From: Chloroflexota bacterium
GTDB lineage: Bacteria > Chloroflexota > Limnocylindria > Limnocylindrales > CSP1-4
DNA length: 10,546 nt
Assembly (NCBI GenBank): GCA_021812735.1
Contig: JAKAMV010000262.1
Location: forward strand, 1 to 10,546
Direction of reading: 5' to 3'
The notes under the pieces were generated by a model. It did no database searches and had not been told where the DNA came from. It was given only the letters and a program-made list of their open reading frames with translations. This document shows, piece by piece, positions 1-5,837 of the stretch; within the stretch, counting starts at the first letter, position 1; each line of letters starts with the position of its first letter. Both the position numbers and the translations under genes were made by a program.

Positions 1-134
1 CAGGAACACCGTCATCGTCCAGCCCCGGGGCATGCCCGGTGGCTTCGAATCAGCCACAGGTGGGGACTTTCTCATGGCCACCAGTGGGGACTTTCTCATG
101 GCCACCAGTGGGGACTTTCTCATGGCCACGGACA
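1..134. mobile_element. IS21-family element terminus (partial, runs off left edge)
   Basis: The last 75 bases hold three near-identical 22-bp blocks (GTGGGGACTTTCTCATGGCC plus AC) starting at 60, 84 and 108, a strict 24-bp period. The block series ends in GGACA at 134, so the opposite strand begins TGTCCGTGGCCATGAG. Multiple internal copies of the terminal repeat and a TGT...ACA end are hallmarks of IS21-family elements. IS21 itself has more repeat copies at its left end than at its right. If that holds here, 134 is the left end and the transposase would read leftward; an ATG on the minus strand at 33-31 opens a frame to the window edge. It has no clear ribosome binding site and too few codons to identify, so orientation is unresolved. 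The sequence differs entirely from the IS21 end at 10139, so the two are different elements. Confidence 0.7.
60..129. repeat. Three tandem 24-bp-period terminal repeats of the IS21-type end
   Basis: Blocks at 60-81, 84-105 and 108-129 are identical over 22 bases and are separated by CA dinucleotides. In IS21-family elements such blocks are binding sites for the IstA transposase. The array therefore belongs to the insertion sequence and is neither a CRISPR nor a coding repeat, although all three forward frames stay open through it. Confidence 0.75.
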
Positions 135-286
135 AACGCTCTCGGCGCCCGCGCGTGTCGATCTCGTCGCGCAGACGATCGGGCCCTCGGCCTGATCGGC
201 TTCCTTCGACGCGCGATGCGTGTGATGGCGGGGCGTGAACTCGTTGGCACCGAACGATTCCGGTGACTGAGACGGGAGGGCGCTGA

Positions 287-460
287 ATGAGCACCGAAGG
301 ACCCGGTCGAGGCTTCGTGGCGGCGGGGGGCGTGATCATCCTCGCGGCGTTGTTGGTGGCTATCGTGGGGCCCGCCGTCTACTCGCTCGTCTGCTCGACC
401 GTGCCTGGCAGACGCGCGGGACAGGGGTGCTCGTTCGCTACGCCGATTATCAGGTCGTGA
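287..460 (+). CDS. Small single-pass membrane protein, 3' end replaced by intron remnant
   Basis: ATG at 287 follows GGGAGG by about 7 bases, a good ribosome binding site. The 57-residue product has a short polar N-terminus (MSTEGPGRG) and a hydrophobic helix at about residues 10-34 ending in GPAVYSL, which is a single membrane segment. From about codon 35 onward the DNA is shared, in another frame, with the group II intron reverse-transcriptase remnant. The last 20 or so residues and the TGA at 458-460 therefore look like accidental read-through of inserted DNA. The likely reading is a small membrane-protein gene whose original 3' part was lost or displaced when the intron fragment arrived. 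No family is recognised. Confidence 0.45.
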   Translation: MSTEGPGRGFVAAGGVIILAALLVAIVGPAVYSLVCSTVPGRRAGQGCSFATPIIRS

Positions 461-843
461 TGCGCCGGACTCGGCCCGAGGCGGAGCGGGCTCTCGCCAT
501 GCTCCGGCTCATCCTGGCCGAGCGCGGTGCCAAGGAGACCAAGACCCGGATCGTCGAGTTAGGTGACGGAGGCGAGGGTCTCGAGATCCTCGGCTTCGAG
601 CACCGCTGATGTGAACCGCTTCCTGCGCGGCTGGGCGGGCTGCTTCCGCTACCGGAACTCGGCCCGTCCGTTCGACAAGGTCATGACCTACGCCCCCTCG
701 GGCGCCTCGCGCTCTTCGTGGCCAAGCGCCACAAGCTTCTGCGACGCTACGGCTGGTGGGCGGTCGTCGACCACGCCCCCGATCGGCTGGACCTGATCGA
801 CCTCCATGGAACCGTCGTCGCCCCCAGACCCAACTGGGGCTAG
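391..843 (+). pseudogene. Decayed group II intron reverse transcriptase/maturase (C-terminal fragment)
   Basis: Three pieces in two frames match the order of a group II intron-encoded protein. First, 391-606 reads LLDRAWQTRGTGVLVRYADY followed by an R-T-R-P-E-A-E stretch, GGEGLEILGFEHR and a stop. This is the RT active-site motif and the segment after it. Second, about 610-697, one frame over, reads DVNRFLRGWAGCFRYRNSAR and FDKVMTYA, the maturase (domain X) signature. Third, 703-843, back in the first frame, reads RLALFVAKRHKLLRRYGWW and ends in HGTVVAPRPNWG and TAG, the usual C-terminus. The catalytic YADD is YADY, with the second Asp codon replaced by TAT at 448-450. The 35 or so residues normally found between LGFEHR and VNRFLRGW are missing, and the N-terminal two-thirds of the RT is absent (about 150 of 400-450 residues remain). 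The protein cannot be functional. Confidence 0.85.
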
Positions 844-879
844 AGGGAGAAGCCGAATCCGGCGGCGAAGGACGTCGGT

Positions 880-963
880 GAGCCGTGTGCGGGAGAACCG
901 CAGCGCGGCCACGGCCACCGGATCTGGGGGCGGAAACGCCGGGCTGTCCGCCGGGGCCTACCG
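880..963 (+). ncRNA. Group II intron 3' end: domain V and probable domain VI, degenerate
   Basis: Thirty-seven bases after the maturase stop, GAGCCGTGTGCGGGAGAACC begins at 880. This is the 5' strand and tetraloop of group II domain V, including the conserved AGC triad. The returning strand should read roughly CCGCACGCACGGTTC, but here it is CCGCAGCGCGGCCAC, so the lower helix and bulge are damaged. Downstream, a GC-rich stretch with GGCGGAAACGCC and then GGGGCCTACC near 949-960 resembles domain VI, which carries the branch-point adenosine. The 3' limit is approximate. With the broken ORF this marks a dead intron copy rather than a splicing-competent one. Confidence 0.6.
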
Positions 964-1068
964 CCATTCGGCGCCACCGCGCTAGCCCCCTACCCGACCT
1001 CGACCGTGAGGTTCCGTTCAGAGCTCGCAAGCGGGCGCCCACGACTACTCCCGTCGGTCGCCGCACTA

Positions 1069-1812
1069 TCACGGCCGCGGGGCGTCGCTCAGACAGTAGC
1101 GACTAGCTGAGAATGTCCCAGTCGCAACCACTTGGTCGCCGGAAACCTCAGCGACTGACCAAGGCGTGCCCGGGATGGCGAGTCTATCGAGGACGAAGAT
1201 AAAGACCCCGTTGACGACCGTTCCGCCCGCCGCTTGAGGGCCGGCCAGCCTGAGAGGAGCGCCGCCAGGTTCCGCCTCTCCATAGACGAAACTTGTGGGT
1301 GGATCCGTGTCAGCGCAGGAGATGGCCCAGACGCGAGGCTCACTTGTTCGCTGAGGACCGAGCTGAGGCTGGCCGTGAACCACCACTGCTTGCCAAGTAT
1401 CGTGGGTTTCGCGTCGCAGGAGGACTAGCTGGACGTCATCGCCGACTCTGCGAGCGGCGGCCGCACCGCCCGCCCAGCCTTGGATTGCGGCGCTCGACAC
1501 TCCGCCGGCGCGGGCTGCGGCTGCCCGATCTCCAATGCTCATCGGCCGTCCAACGTACCGAGTCGTGCTCGGCAACGAGACAACCAGCCCCCCTACTATG
1601 ACCGCGACAAGAACGATTGCGGCCCCGGCAGTGACAGCCAGCCGGGGAGCCTGTCGATCAAAGGCGTCGCGAAGTGCATGCACGACCCTGAGGAAGCCAT
1701 TGGTCGTCGGCATCGAATGTGGGCCCCCGGTGACGAGCACCCCGCGCGGCTGGTAGCCATCCTCTTCCGGATGACCTCGTTCAAGCAGCCGTCTTATTTC
1801 AGAGTTCTTCAC
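1069..1812 (-). CDS. Single-pass membrane protein coupled to ECF sigma factor (putative anti-sigma or sensor)
   Basis: The start is taken as GTG at 1812 because it overlaps the sigma-factor TGA in a 4-base GTGA, the usual arrangement for translational coupling. The frame is open further upstream, but only inside the sigma gene. The 247-residue product has a charged, presumably cytoplasmic N-terminus (VKNSEIRRLLERGHPEEDGY), one strong membrane helix at about residues 58-80, and an outer domain of about 165 residues. That domain contains AVVVHG, FVYGEAEPGG, GVFIFVLDRLAIPG and a C-terminal SRYCLSD. Position and topology fit an anti-sigma factor that holds the sigma at the membrane. However, the N-terminus lacks the HxxxCxxC motif of zinc-binding anti-sigma domains and no recognised anti-sigma fold is evident. 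It could instead be an output or sensor protein. Function is inferred from context only. Confidence 0.7.
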   Translation of the reverse strand: MKNSEIRRLLERGHPEEDGYQPRGVLVTGGPHSMPTTNGFLRVVHALRDAFDRQAPRLAVTAGAAIVLVAVIVGGLVVSLPSTTRYVGRPMSIGDRAAAARAGGVSSAAIQGWAGGAAAARRVGDDVQLVLLRRETHDTWQAVVVHGQPQLGPQRTSEPRVWAISCADTDPPTSFVYGEAEPGGAPLRLAGPQAAGGTVVNGVFIFVLDRLAIPGTPWSVAEVSGDQVVATGTFSASRYCLSDAPRP

Positions 1813-2291
1813 CGATCGGTCATCCGCGCGCGCAGTTGCCGCAGGGCATGGAAGCATGTGCTTCGAGCGGTCGCCTCGGCGACCCCGAGCACGTACGAGA
1901 TCGCAGCGAAGTCGAGCCTCGCTCGGTAGCGGAGATAGACGACAGCTCGTTGCCGCTCGGGGAGCCGATCGACGGCGTCCCACAGGGCCGTCCTCGCATC
2001 AAAGGTGATCGGAGCGATGGACAACGCCGACTGCTGTTCAATGGCGGTGCTTCGTCGTCGCGTCCTCCGGTGCTCGTCCATTGCGAGATTGTGGACGGTG
2101 CGGAAGAGCCAGGCTTCCGGTCGTTCAGGCGTACTCGGATTGGACATACGGAGGAGCCTGGCAAACGCCTCCTGCACGGCATCTTCAGCGGCGTCCGGCG
2201 ATAGCCCCAGGCGCCGCGCGTATGACCACATCTGGACGGCTCGTTGCTCGTAAAGCTGCTCGACCTCTGCCTCACATGACTCCCGGCTCAT
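1809..2291 (-). CDS. ECF-subfamily RNA polymerase sigma factor
   Basis: The 160-residue protein has the two sigma domains of extracytoplasmic-function factors and nothing else. Region 2 lies at about residues 13-76 (YARRLGLSPDAAEDAVQEAF, then PEAWLFRTVHNLAMDEHRR), for core binding and -10 recognition. Region 4 lies at about 109-155 (LPERQRAVVYLRYRARLDFA, then ISYVLGVAEATARS and the final helix), for -35 recognition. Length is normal for the family. The ATG at 2291 has no Shine-Dalgarno sequence; it overlaps the stop of an 18-codon upstream frame (ATGA), which does have one, suggesting coupled translation. The downstream membrane-protein gene overlaps by 4 bases. ECF factors generally respond to envelope signals and often activate their own operon. 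The target genes are unknown, though adjacent secreted-protein operons are candidates. Confidence 0.93.
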   Translation of the reverse strand: MSRESCEAEVEQLYEQRAVQMWSYARRLGLSPDAAEDAVQEAFARLLRMSNPSTPERPEAWLFRTVHNLAMDEHRRTRRRSTAIEQQSALSIAPITFDARTALWDAVDRLPERQRAVVYLRYRARLDFAAISYVLGVAEATARSTCFHALRQLRARMTDR

Positions 2292-2344
2292 CGTTTGTGG
2301 GGTCGCGCCGCAGAGGAGATGGCGGAGGAGGCGGCGCTGTGCAT
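2288..2344 (-). CDS. Possible 18-aa leader peptide ahead of the sigma factor
   Basis: ATG at 2344 is preceded by GAGGA at a 5-base distance, the only good ribosome binding site upstream of the sigma gene. The frame encodes MHSAASSAISSAARPHKR and stops with a TGA that overlaps the sigma ATG (ATGA). Seven of its first 13 residues are Ala and four are Ser. The sigma start itself has GACCCCACAAACG before it and no Shine-Dalgarno, so ribosomes finishing the leader could re-initiate on the sigma gene. It is short enough to be chance. Conservation of the overlap in relatives would decide it. Confidence 0.35.
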   Translation of the reverse strand: MHSAASSAISSAARPHKR

Positions 2345-2418
2345 CTGGGTCCTCGGGCGGCCTGTTACGTGGTCTTGCCCGTCGAGTGTACCGCGACCAG
2401 TCTGCATCCCCCGGGAAT

Positions 2419-2457
2419 CAGCGTACGCTGGTCGGACACAGGCCAGCCAGCGTACGC
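2419..2457 (-). promoter_or_regulatory. Two 10-bp repeated palindromic sites upstream of the sigma operon
   Basis: CAGCGTACGC occurs at 2419-2428 and again at 2448-2457, a centre-to-centre distance of 29 bases or about three helical turns. The first copy extends to the perfect 12-bp palindrome CAGCGTACGCTG (2419-2430). Between them CTGG and CCAG form a further inverted pair. The sites lie 75-115 bases upstream of the leader ATG in the gap between the sigma operon and secreted operon A, and occur nowhere else in the window. They look like an operator pair for a dimeric regulator of the sigma operon. The regulator is not identified and no confident -35/-10 pair was found. Confidence 0.4.
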
Positions 2458-2539
2458 GCTTTGGGCGTCTCGCCTACACCAATCGCCTGAGGAGGACGGG
2501 CGCCCCGCTTCAGTGTGTCAGCCGCCCGCCCCACGCGAT

Positions 2540-3025
2540 TCACTGGAAGCTGAACATCTCCATATATGCGCCAGTCCGTGCGTCAACGATTACATTCAGT
2601 TCCTGGGCGGCCCGCGGAGTCTGGCCGTCCGCGCGAAGGGGCCCGAAGACCGGCTGCGGCACCCCCGTGAACCTGATGATCCACGCAGGAACGGCATTGA
2701 ACGTCAACGTGATCGATCCGTTCTCGTCAACCGTACCTCGGTGGCGATCGGTAAACAGCACGAACTGCGCCGATACTCCCGTGGCCGAGTCAGCGAGCCC
2801 GGCCGCCTCGGACCTTGCAGCCGCAATGGCTTGGTCGGCGGTGATGGCCGGCGTCCCAACGCCTGGCTGAATGAGAAAGTGACCTCCGGCGAGATCAGAA
2901 GGGAGCGCATACCCAGGGACAGTCGGCGGAGATGCTAGGTCTTGTGCTGATGCGACGAGTGCCCCGGCACCGATACCGAAGCCGACGACGGAAAAGAGGA
3001 ATCCGACGCGCAGCAACTTCTTCAC
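2540..3025 (-). CDS. Exported protein, second gene of secreted operon A
   Basis: GTG at 3025 follows GTGAGG by 5-6 bases and starts 8 bases after the upstream gene's stop, so the two are one operon. The 161-residue product begins with a Sec signal peptide (MKKLLRVGFLFSVVGFGIGA..., cleavage about ASA|QD at residue 27). A proline-rich linker follows, then ITADQAIAAARSEAAG and, at the C-terminus, PAWIIRF (113-119) and ELNVIVDARTGAYMEMFSF (142-160). An alpha helix followed by strands ending in a VxVDAxTG turn is reminiscent of PepSY-like modules in exported proteins, but the likeness is loose and no family is asserted. There are no cysteines or membrane anchors after the signal, so the mature protein is probably released or held by partners. 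Confidence 0.8.
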   Translation of the reverse strand: MKKLLRVGFLFSVVGFGIGAGALVASAQDLASPPTVPGYALPSDLAGGHFLIQPGVGTPAITADQAIAAARSEAAGLADSATGVSAQFVLFTDRHRGTVDENGSITLTFNAVPAWIIRFTGVPQPVFGPLRADGQTPRAAQELNVIVDARTGAYMEMFSFQ

Positions 3026-3033
3026 GATCTACC

Positions 3034-3747
3034 TCACGTGAGCGGGTCGGTCCAGATGTCAAAGTGATCGAGATTCTGAGTCTGATGGTACCGGGAGCTG
3101 CCGGTGATCACCCAGGTTCCCGAGGGAACACTCACCCAGCCGCTTGAGCGATTTGCCACGTAACGGATATTCGTGAGCTGAGCATGCGTCGCCGCGACGC
3201 CCGGCATGTCGTCCTGGGGCTCCCACGTTTCGCCGAAATACTGCGAGTCCCACGGCGCGGACCACACAAGCGCTGGATCGAAGTTCGTCGTATCGTAGAC
3301 CGTGCTTCCGACATACATCTTCAGACGGCCTGCACCGAAGTCGTAGGTCGTGAGATAGAGAACGCTGCCGGATGCTGAGCCGCCCCACACGGTCACCGGC
3401 ACACCTGACAGCGTCTGCACCCACTGCGAGAAGTAGCGCGCGGTAGAGTGTCCCGTGATTGCCGCGTAGCCGGACTGGGCGTAGCCGTCGGTCGAGGAGT
3501 TGTAGTTCCCACCGACCATTGTCCACGCGGCGGAAGCCCCTTGGCCGGAGCCAGTGCATAGAGCACCGACCTTTGTTGAGATGTAGGCGTAGGCTCCGTA
3601 CGTCGTGATGGTCCGCGTATCGAATCCATCGAAGTAGTTTGACTGGTATCCCGAACAGGTCTGGGACGCTAACGCTGGGCTCACTACTTGGGGAACTGCC
3701 GTCATCAAGAGCGAGAGGGCTGCTGCCCAGGCTAGAACTCGTCTCAC
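3034..3747 (-). CDS. Secreted Tyr/Gly/Ser-rich beta-type protein, first gene of operon A
   Basis: GTG at 3747 has AGAGGA 6 bases upstream. The 237-residue protein has a signal peptide (MRRVLAWAAALSLLMTAVPQ..., cleavage near ALA|SQ at 28) and a mature part very rich in Tyr, Ser, Gly, Thr and Trp, typical of extracellular beta-sheet proteins. Two cysteines, C31 and C64, could form one disulfide. Recognisable blocks are YAQSGYAAITGHSTARYFSQ, TVWGGSASGSVLYLTTYDFG, LKMYVGSTVYDTTNFDP (a likely beta-sandwich segment) and FGETWEPQDDMPGVAATHAQ. Similar strings occur in uncharacterised secreted proteins of actinobacteria and Chloroflexota, some annotated near the neprosin-like group; that assignment is from memory and unverified. 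No catalytic motif is apparent. Its partner at 3025-2540 is translated immediately after it. Confidence 0.82.
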   Translation of the reverse strand: MRRVLAWAAALSLLMTAVPQVVSPALASQTCSGYQSNYFDGFDTRTITTYGAYAYISTKVGALCTGSGQGASAAWTMVGGNYNSSTDGYAQSGYAAITGHSTARYFSQWVQTLSGVPVTVWGGSASGSVLYLTTYDFGAGRLKMYVGSTVYDTTNFDPALVWSAPWDSQYFGETWEPQDDMPGVAATHAQLTNIRYVANRSSGWVSVPSGTWVITGSSRYHQTQNLDHFDIWTDPLT

Positions 3748-3908
3748 TGGTAGTCCTCTGAGATGCAGTCAGCAAGACCGTCTGGTCAGTATTCGGGTCG
3801 TCGCCTTGCCTTCGTCGCCTCCTCCTTCCTTCGGGTGCGGATCCGTGAAGCCGTCCACACGTAGTAATGACGCCGCACCAGGGCAGTTCGTTTAACCCGA
3901 ATCCGGTC

Positions 3909-3932
3909 ATGTCCCCAGACTTGGTGTCACAG
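3909..3932 (+). repeat. Candidate left terminal inverted repeat of the IS256-type element
   Basis: The stretch from 3909 (TGTCCCCAGACTTGGTGTCA) lies about 105 bases before the IS256 transposase ATG, the usual distance. It has the ACTTGnTGnCAC look of some IS256-family ends. The matching right end is not present in the window, which is expected because the element is truncated. This assignment is tentative. Confidence 0.3.
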
Positions 3933-4016
3933 CGCGTGTGGCCGTGAACGGAAAGCGGCCACCGCGTCATCCTCGCGTCGTCTGGCTAGGAACCGACGAC
4001 ACGGAGGGACACCACG

Positions 4017-4240
4017 ATGGCCGAGGACAGAATGGCCGTGCTCGAGACCGTGCGCAAGGCGATCGCCGACGGCGATGTCGACTTCCTGCGCGAGGGGGTG
4101 CGCGTGCTCGCCGAGGGGTTGATGGAGGCGGAGGTCACCGAGCTCACCGGGGTGCCCCACGGCGAACGGGACCCGGAGCGCCGGCTGACCCACCGCAACG
4201 GCTATCGCGAGCGGCGCTCAGGACACCCGGGTGGGGACGC
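4017..4240 (+). pseudogene. IS256-family transposase, N-terminal fragment with frameshift
   Basis: ATG at 4017 follows GGAGGGACACCACG, a good ribosome binding site. The frame reads MAEDRMAVLETVRKAIADGD, then VDFLREGVRVLAEGLMEAEV, TELTGVPHGERDPERR and THRNGYRERR. This is the conserved N-terminal segment of IS256/MULE-type transposases (a full protein is about 400 residues). At about 4218 a one-base shift moves the expected WDTRVGT into the next frame: GACACCCGGGTGGGGACG is still readable as DTRVGT. Similarity then ends at about 4240, and a serine recombinase begins 21 bases later. The catalytic DDE domain is missing and no right-hand piece was found downstream, so this is a dead 5' fragment truncated by a later insertion or deletion. 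Confidence 0.85.
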
Positions 4241-4260
4241 GCCAATGCTAAGATCATCCC

Positions 4261-5472
4261 ATGCCACAGCCGTACGCCTACCTGCGCAAGTCGTCGGTCC
4301 ATGATCCCGCTCGTGAGGTCAGCCACGAGGTCCAGGAGCGCGCTGTGCACGACCTCGCTGCCCGGTACGGCGACGACACCGGGGCCCTGGTGCTCCTGTC
4401 CGACTGGGACAAGTCGGGGCGCCTGGGCGCCGACAAGCGGCCCGGCTACCGGGCGCTCCTCGACGCCATCGAGGCCGGCCGCTGCTCCGCCCTGTACAGC
4501 TACAGCCTCAGCCGGTTGGCCCGCTCGGTGCCCGAGCTGTCGCGCCTGGTGGCCACCTGCAACGAGCGCAACATCCCGGTCCGCCTGTATGCCGATCACG
4601 TCGACACTGCCACGGCTTCAGGCCGCCTGTTGACCCACGTGCTCGCCTCGGTGGCCGAGTTCGAGGCTGACGTGGCCTCCGAGCGGGTGCGGGCCGCGAT
4701 CGCCGCCAAGGTCGCGCGGGGGGAACCCATCGGCACCGTCCACCGCTACGGCGAACGGGACGGGGAGGATGCCGCGCTCGTGCTGGCCGCCTTCCGGGAG
4801 GCCGGCTCCTACGCGGGGGCGGCGCGGCTGCTGAACGCCCGGGGGATCAAGCCGCGGGGCTCGAAGCGGGGCTGGTGGCCCAGCGCCGTGGCCGGGGTGG
4901 TGGCGCGCCTCGATCCGCAGCCGGTGCTCCATCCCCACCGCCAGGGGGCCAAGGCGGGCGGGGTCAGCTTCGTGCTGGCCCATCTGCTGCGCTGCCCCAC
5001 CTGCGGCACCCGCCTTACCGGGTTGCGCGACCGGGATGGGCGGCGGGTGCGCTACGTCTGCCGGTTGGGCTCCGTGACCCCCCATCCGCGCATGAGCATC
5101 ACGGAGGGCCATCTCCTGCCTGCCGTGCAGGCCGAGGTGGCACACCTGCGCACCCCCGAGCTCGTCGAGCAGATCGAGCGCGACCGCGCCGTCGCAGCCG
5201 CGCTGGAAGCCCGTCGCGCACGGGTCCTCGACATGTACGAACGGGGCGACATCGAGCGGACCGAGTACACCCGCCGCCTCGCCGCGGTGACCGATGCGCT
5301 GGCCGCGCTGGACGCCAAGCGCGTAGTGCTGGCCGTGCCCGCCATCGACTGGGCCTGGCCGCCCAAGCCGCTCAACGGCGTCCTCTCTGCCCTCTTCGAG
5401 GAGATCGCCCTCGATCCGGTCAGCTTCCAGCCGACCCGCTTCACCTGGCGGGTGCCGGAGTGGCGCTCCTAA
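4261..5472 (+). CDS. Large serine recombinase (site-specific integrase/resolvase family)
   Basis: The 403-residue protein has the architecture of large serine recombinases. A resolvase catalytic domain (about 1-150) carries YLRKS with the nucleophile at Ser11, a QER segment at 25-27, DKSGR, and YSLSRLARS with the active-site arginines near 85-88, followed by the long helix E around 120-150. A recombinase DNA-binding domain spans about 155-225 (GSYAGAARLLNARGIKPRG). A zinc-ribbon-like part has C245-P-T-C248, with C267 and possibly H275 as remaining ligands, so the second CxxC is not canonical. A charged coiled coil lies at about 300-355. It joins attachment sites to insert or excise an element. 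The length is at the short end of the family. The ATG at 4261 has no Shine-Dalgarno, and TAAGAT 6 bases before it could serve a leaderless transcript. It abuts the truncated IS256. Confidence 0.9.
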   Translation: MPQPYAYLRKSSVHDPAREVSHEVQERAVHDLAARYGDDTGALVLLSDWDKSGRLGADKRPGYRALLDAIEAGRCSALYSYSLSRLARSVPELSRLVATCNERNIPVRLYADHVDTATASGRLLTHVLASVAEFEADVASERVRAAIAAKVARGEPIGTVHRYGERDGEDAALVLAAFREAGSYAGAARLLNARGIKPRGSKRGWWPSAVAGVVARLDPQPVLHPHRQGAKAGGVSFVLAHLLRCPTCGTRLTGLRDRDGRRVRYVCRLGSVTPHPRMSITEGHLLPAVQAEVAHLRTPELVEQIERDRAVAAALEARRARVLDMYERGDIERTEYTRRLAAVTDALAALDAKRVVLAVPAIDWAWPPKPLNGVLSALFEEIALDPVSFQPTRFTWRVPEWRS

Positions 5473-5681
5473 AGGACTCCGTCGACGCGCTGATCCGGCA
5501 CCGGCGAGCCCATCGTGTCGGCCGCGGACGCCTGAGCTGGTGTCGGTGGCGGCGTCCCTGGCCGCGCGCGGGCCTGACCGGGTGGCATCGGTGTCCTCTG
5601 CGGGGCCCCTGGGCCACCCCAGATCCGGGTGCCGACATCCGTGCTGGGCACCCCTGTGGTGCACCGCCCCGCGAGCCTGGG

Positions 5682-5762
5682 GTGATGGGAACCGGCATAC
5701 GCCGCAATGGGCCGCGCTGGAGCCGCTGGCCGGAGCGTGATGGGAGCCGCAATAAGCCGCAA
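5682..5762. repeat. Two 26-bp imperfect direct repeats, 55 bp apart
   Basis: 5682-5707 and 5737-5762 both begin GTGATGGGA and end GCCGCAA, with CCG at the same internal offset; 22 of 26 bases agree. A partial third copy of the motif (GATGGGACCCGCTGGCC) starts at 5790, right after the 10-bp tandem repeat. Such spaced repeats could be recombinase or regulator binding sites. No function is established. Confidence 0.6.
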
Positions 5763-5790
5763 CCCGCCGGAACCCGCCGGAACCCGCCGG
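5761..5790. repeat. Three exact tandem copies of AACCCGCCGG
   Basis: The 10-bp unit AACCCGCCGG is repeated three times without interruption, one helical turn per unit, directly after the second 26-bp repeat. It is either replication slippage or an iterated binding site. Confidence 0.85.
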
Positions 5791-5820
5791 ATGGGACCCG
5801 CTGGCCAGGCCCCGAGGGAG

Positions 5821-5837
5821 GTATATGTGACATATAC
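5821..5837. promoter_or_regulatory. 17-bp perfect palindrome GTATATGTGACATATAC
   Basis: Eight-base arms GTATATGT and ACATATAC flank a single central G. It is strikingly AT-rich in a region of about 70% GC. Its size and symmetry fit the operator of a dimeric regulator (GntR/HutC-type sites have similar form) or the centre of a recombination site. No regulator gene is adjacent. It sits about 320 bases upstream of the 6159 gene and 350 bases past the recombinase stop. Confidence 0.45.

Noticed and set aside
60..129. CRISPR-like regular 24-bp repeats
   Set aside because: There are no variable spacers (only CA between units) and the array ends in an IS-type GACA terminus; the repeats are terminal sites of an insertion sequence.
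1812..1983. Upstream start for the sigma-linked membrane protein
   Set aside because: The extra 57 residues are antisense-like out-of-frame sigma coding sequence; the GTGA overlap gives a normal coupled start.
2081..2938. 285-residue plus-strand frame over the sigma start region
   Set aside because: It is antisense to the sigma factor and the operon A exported protein and has no recognisable domain.
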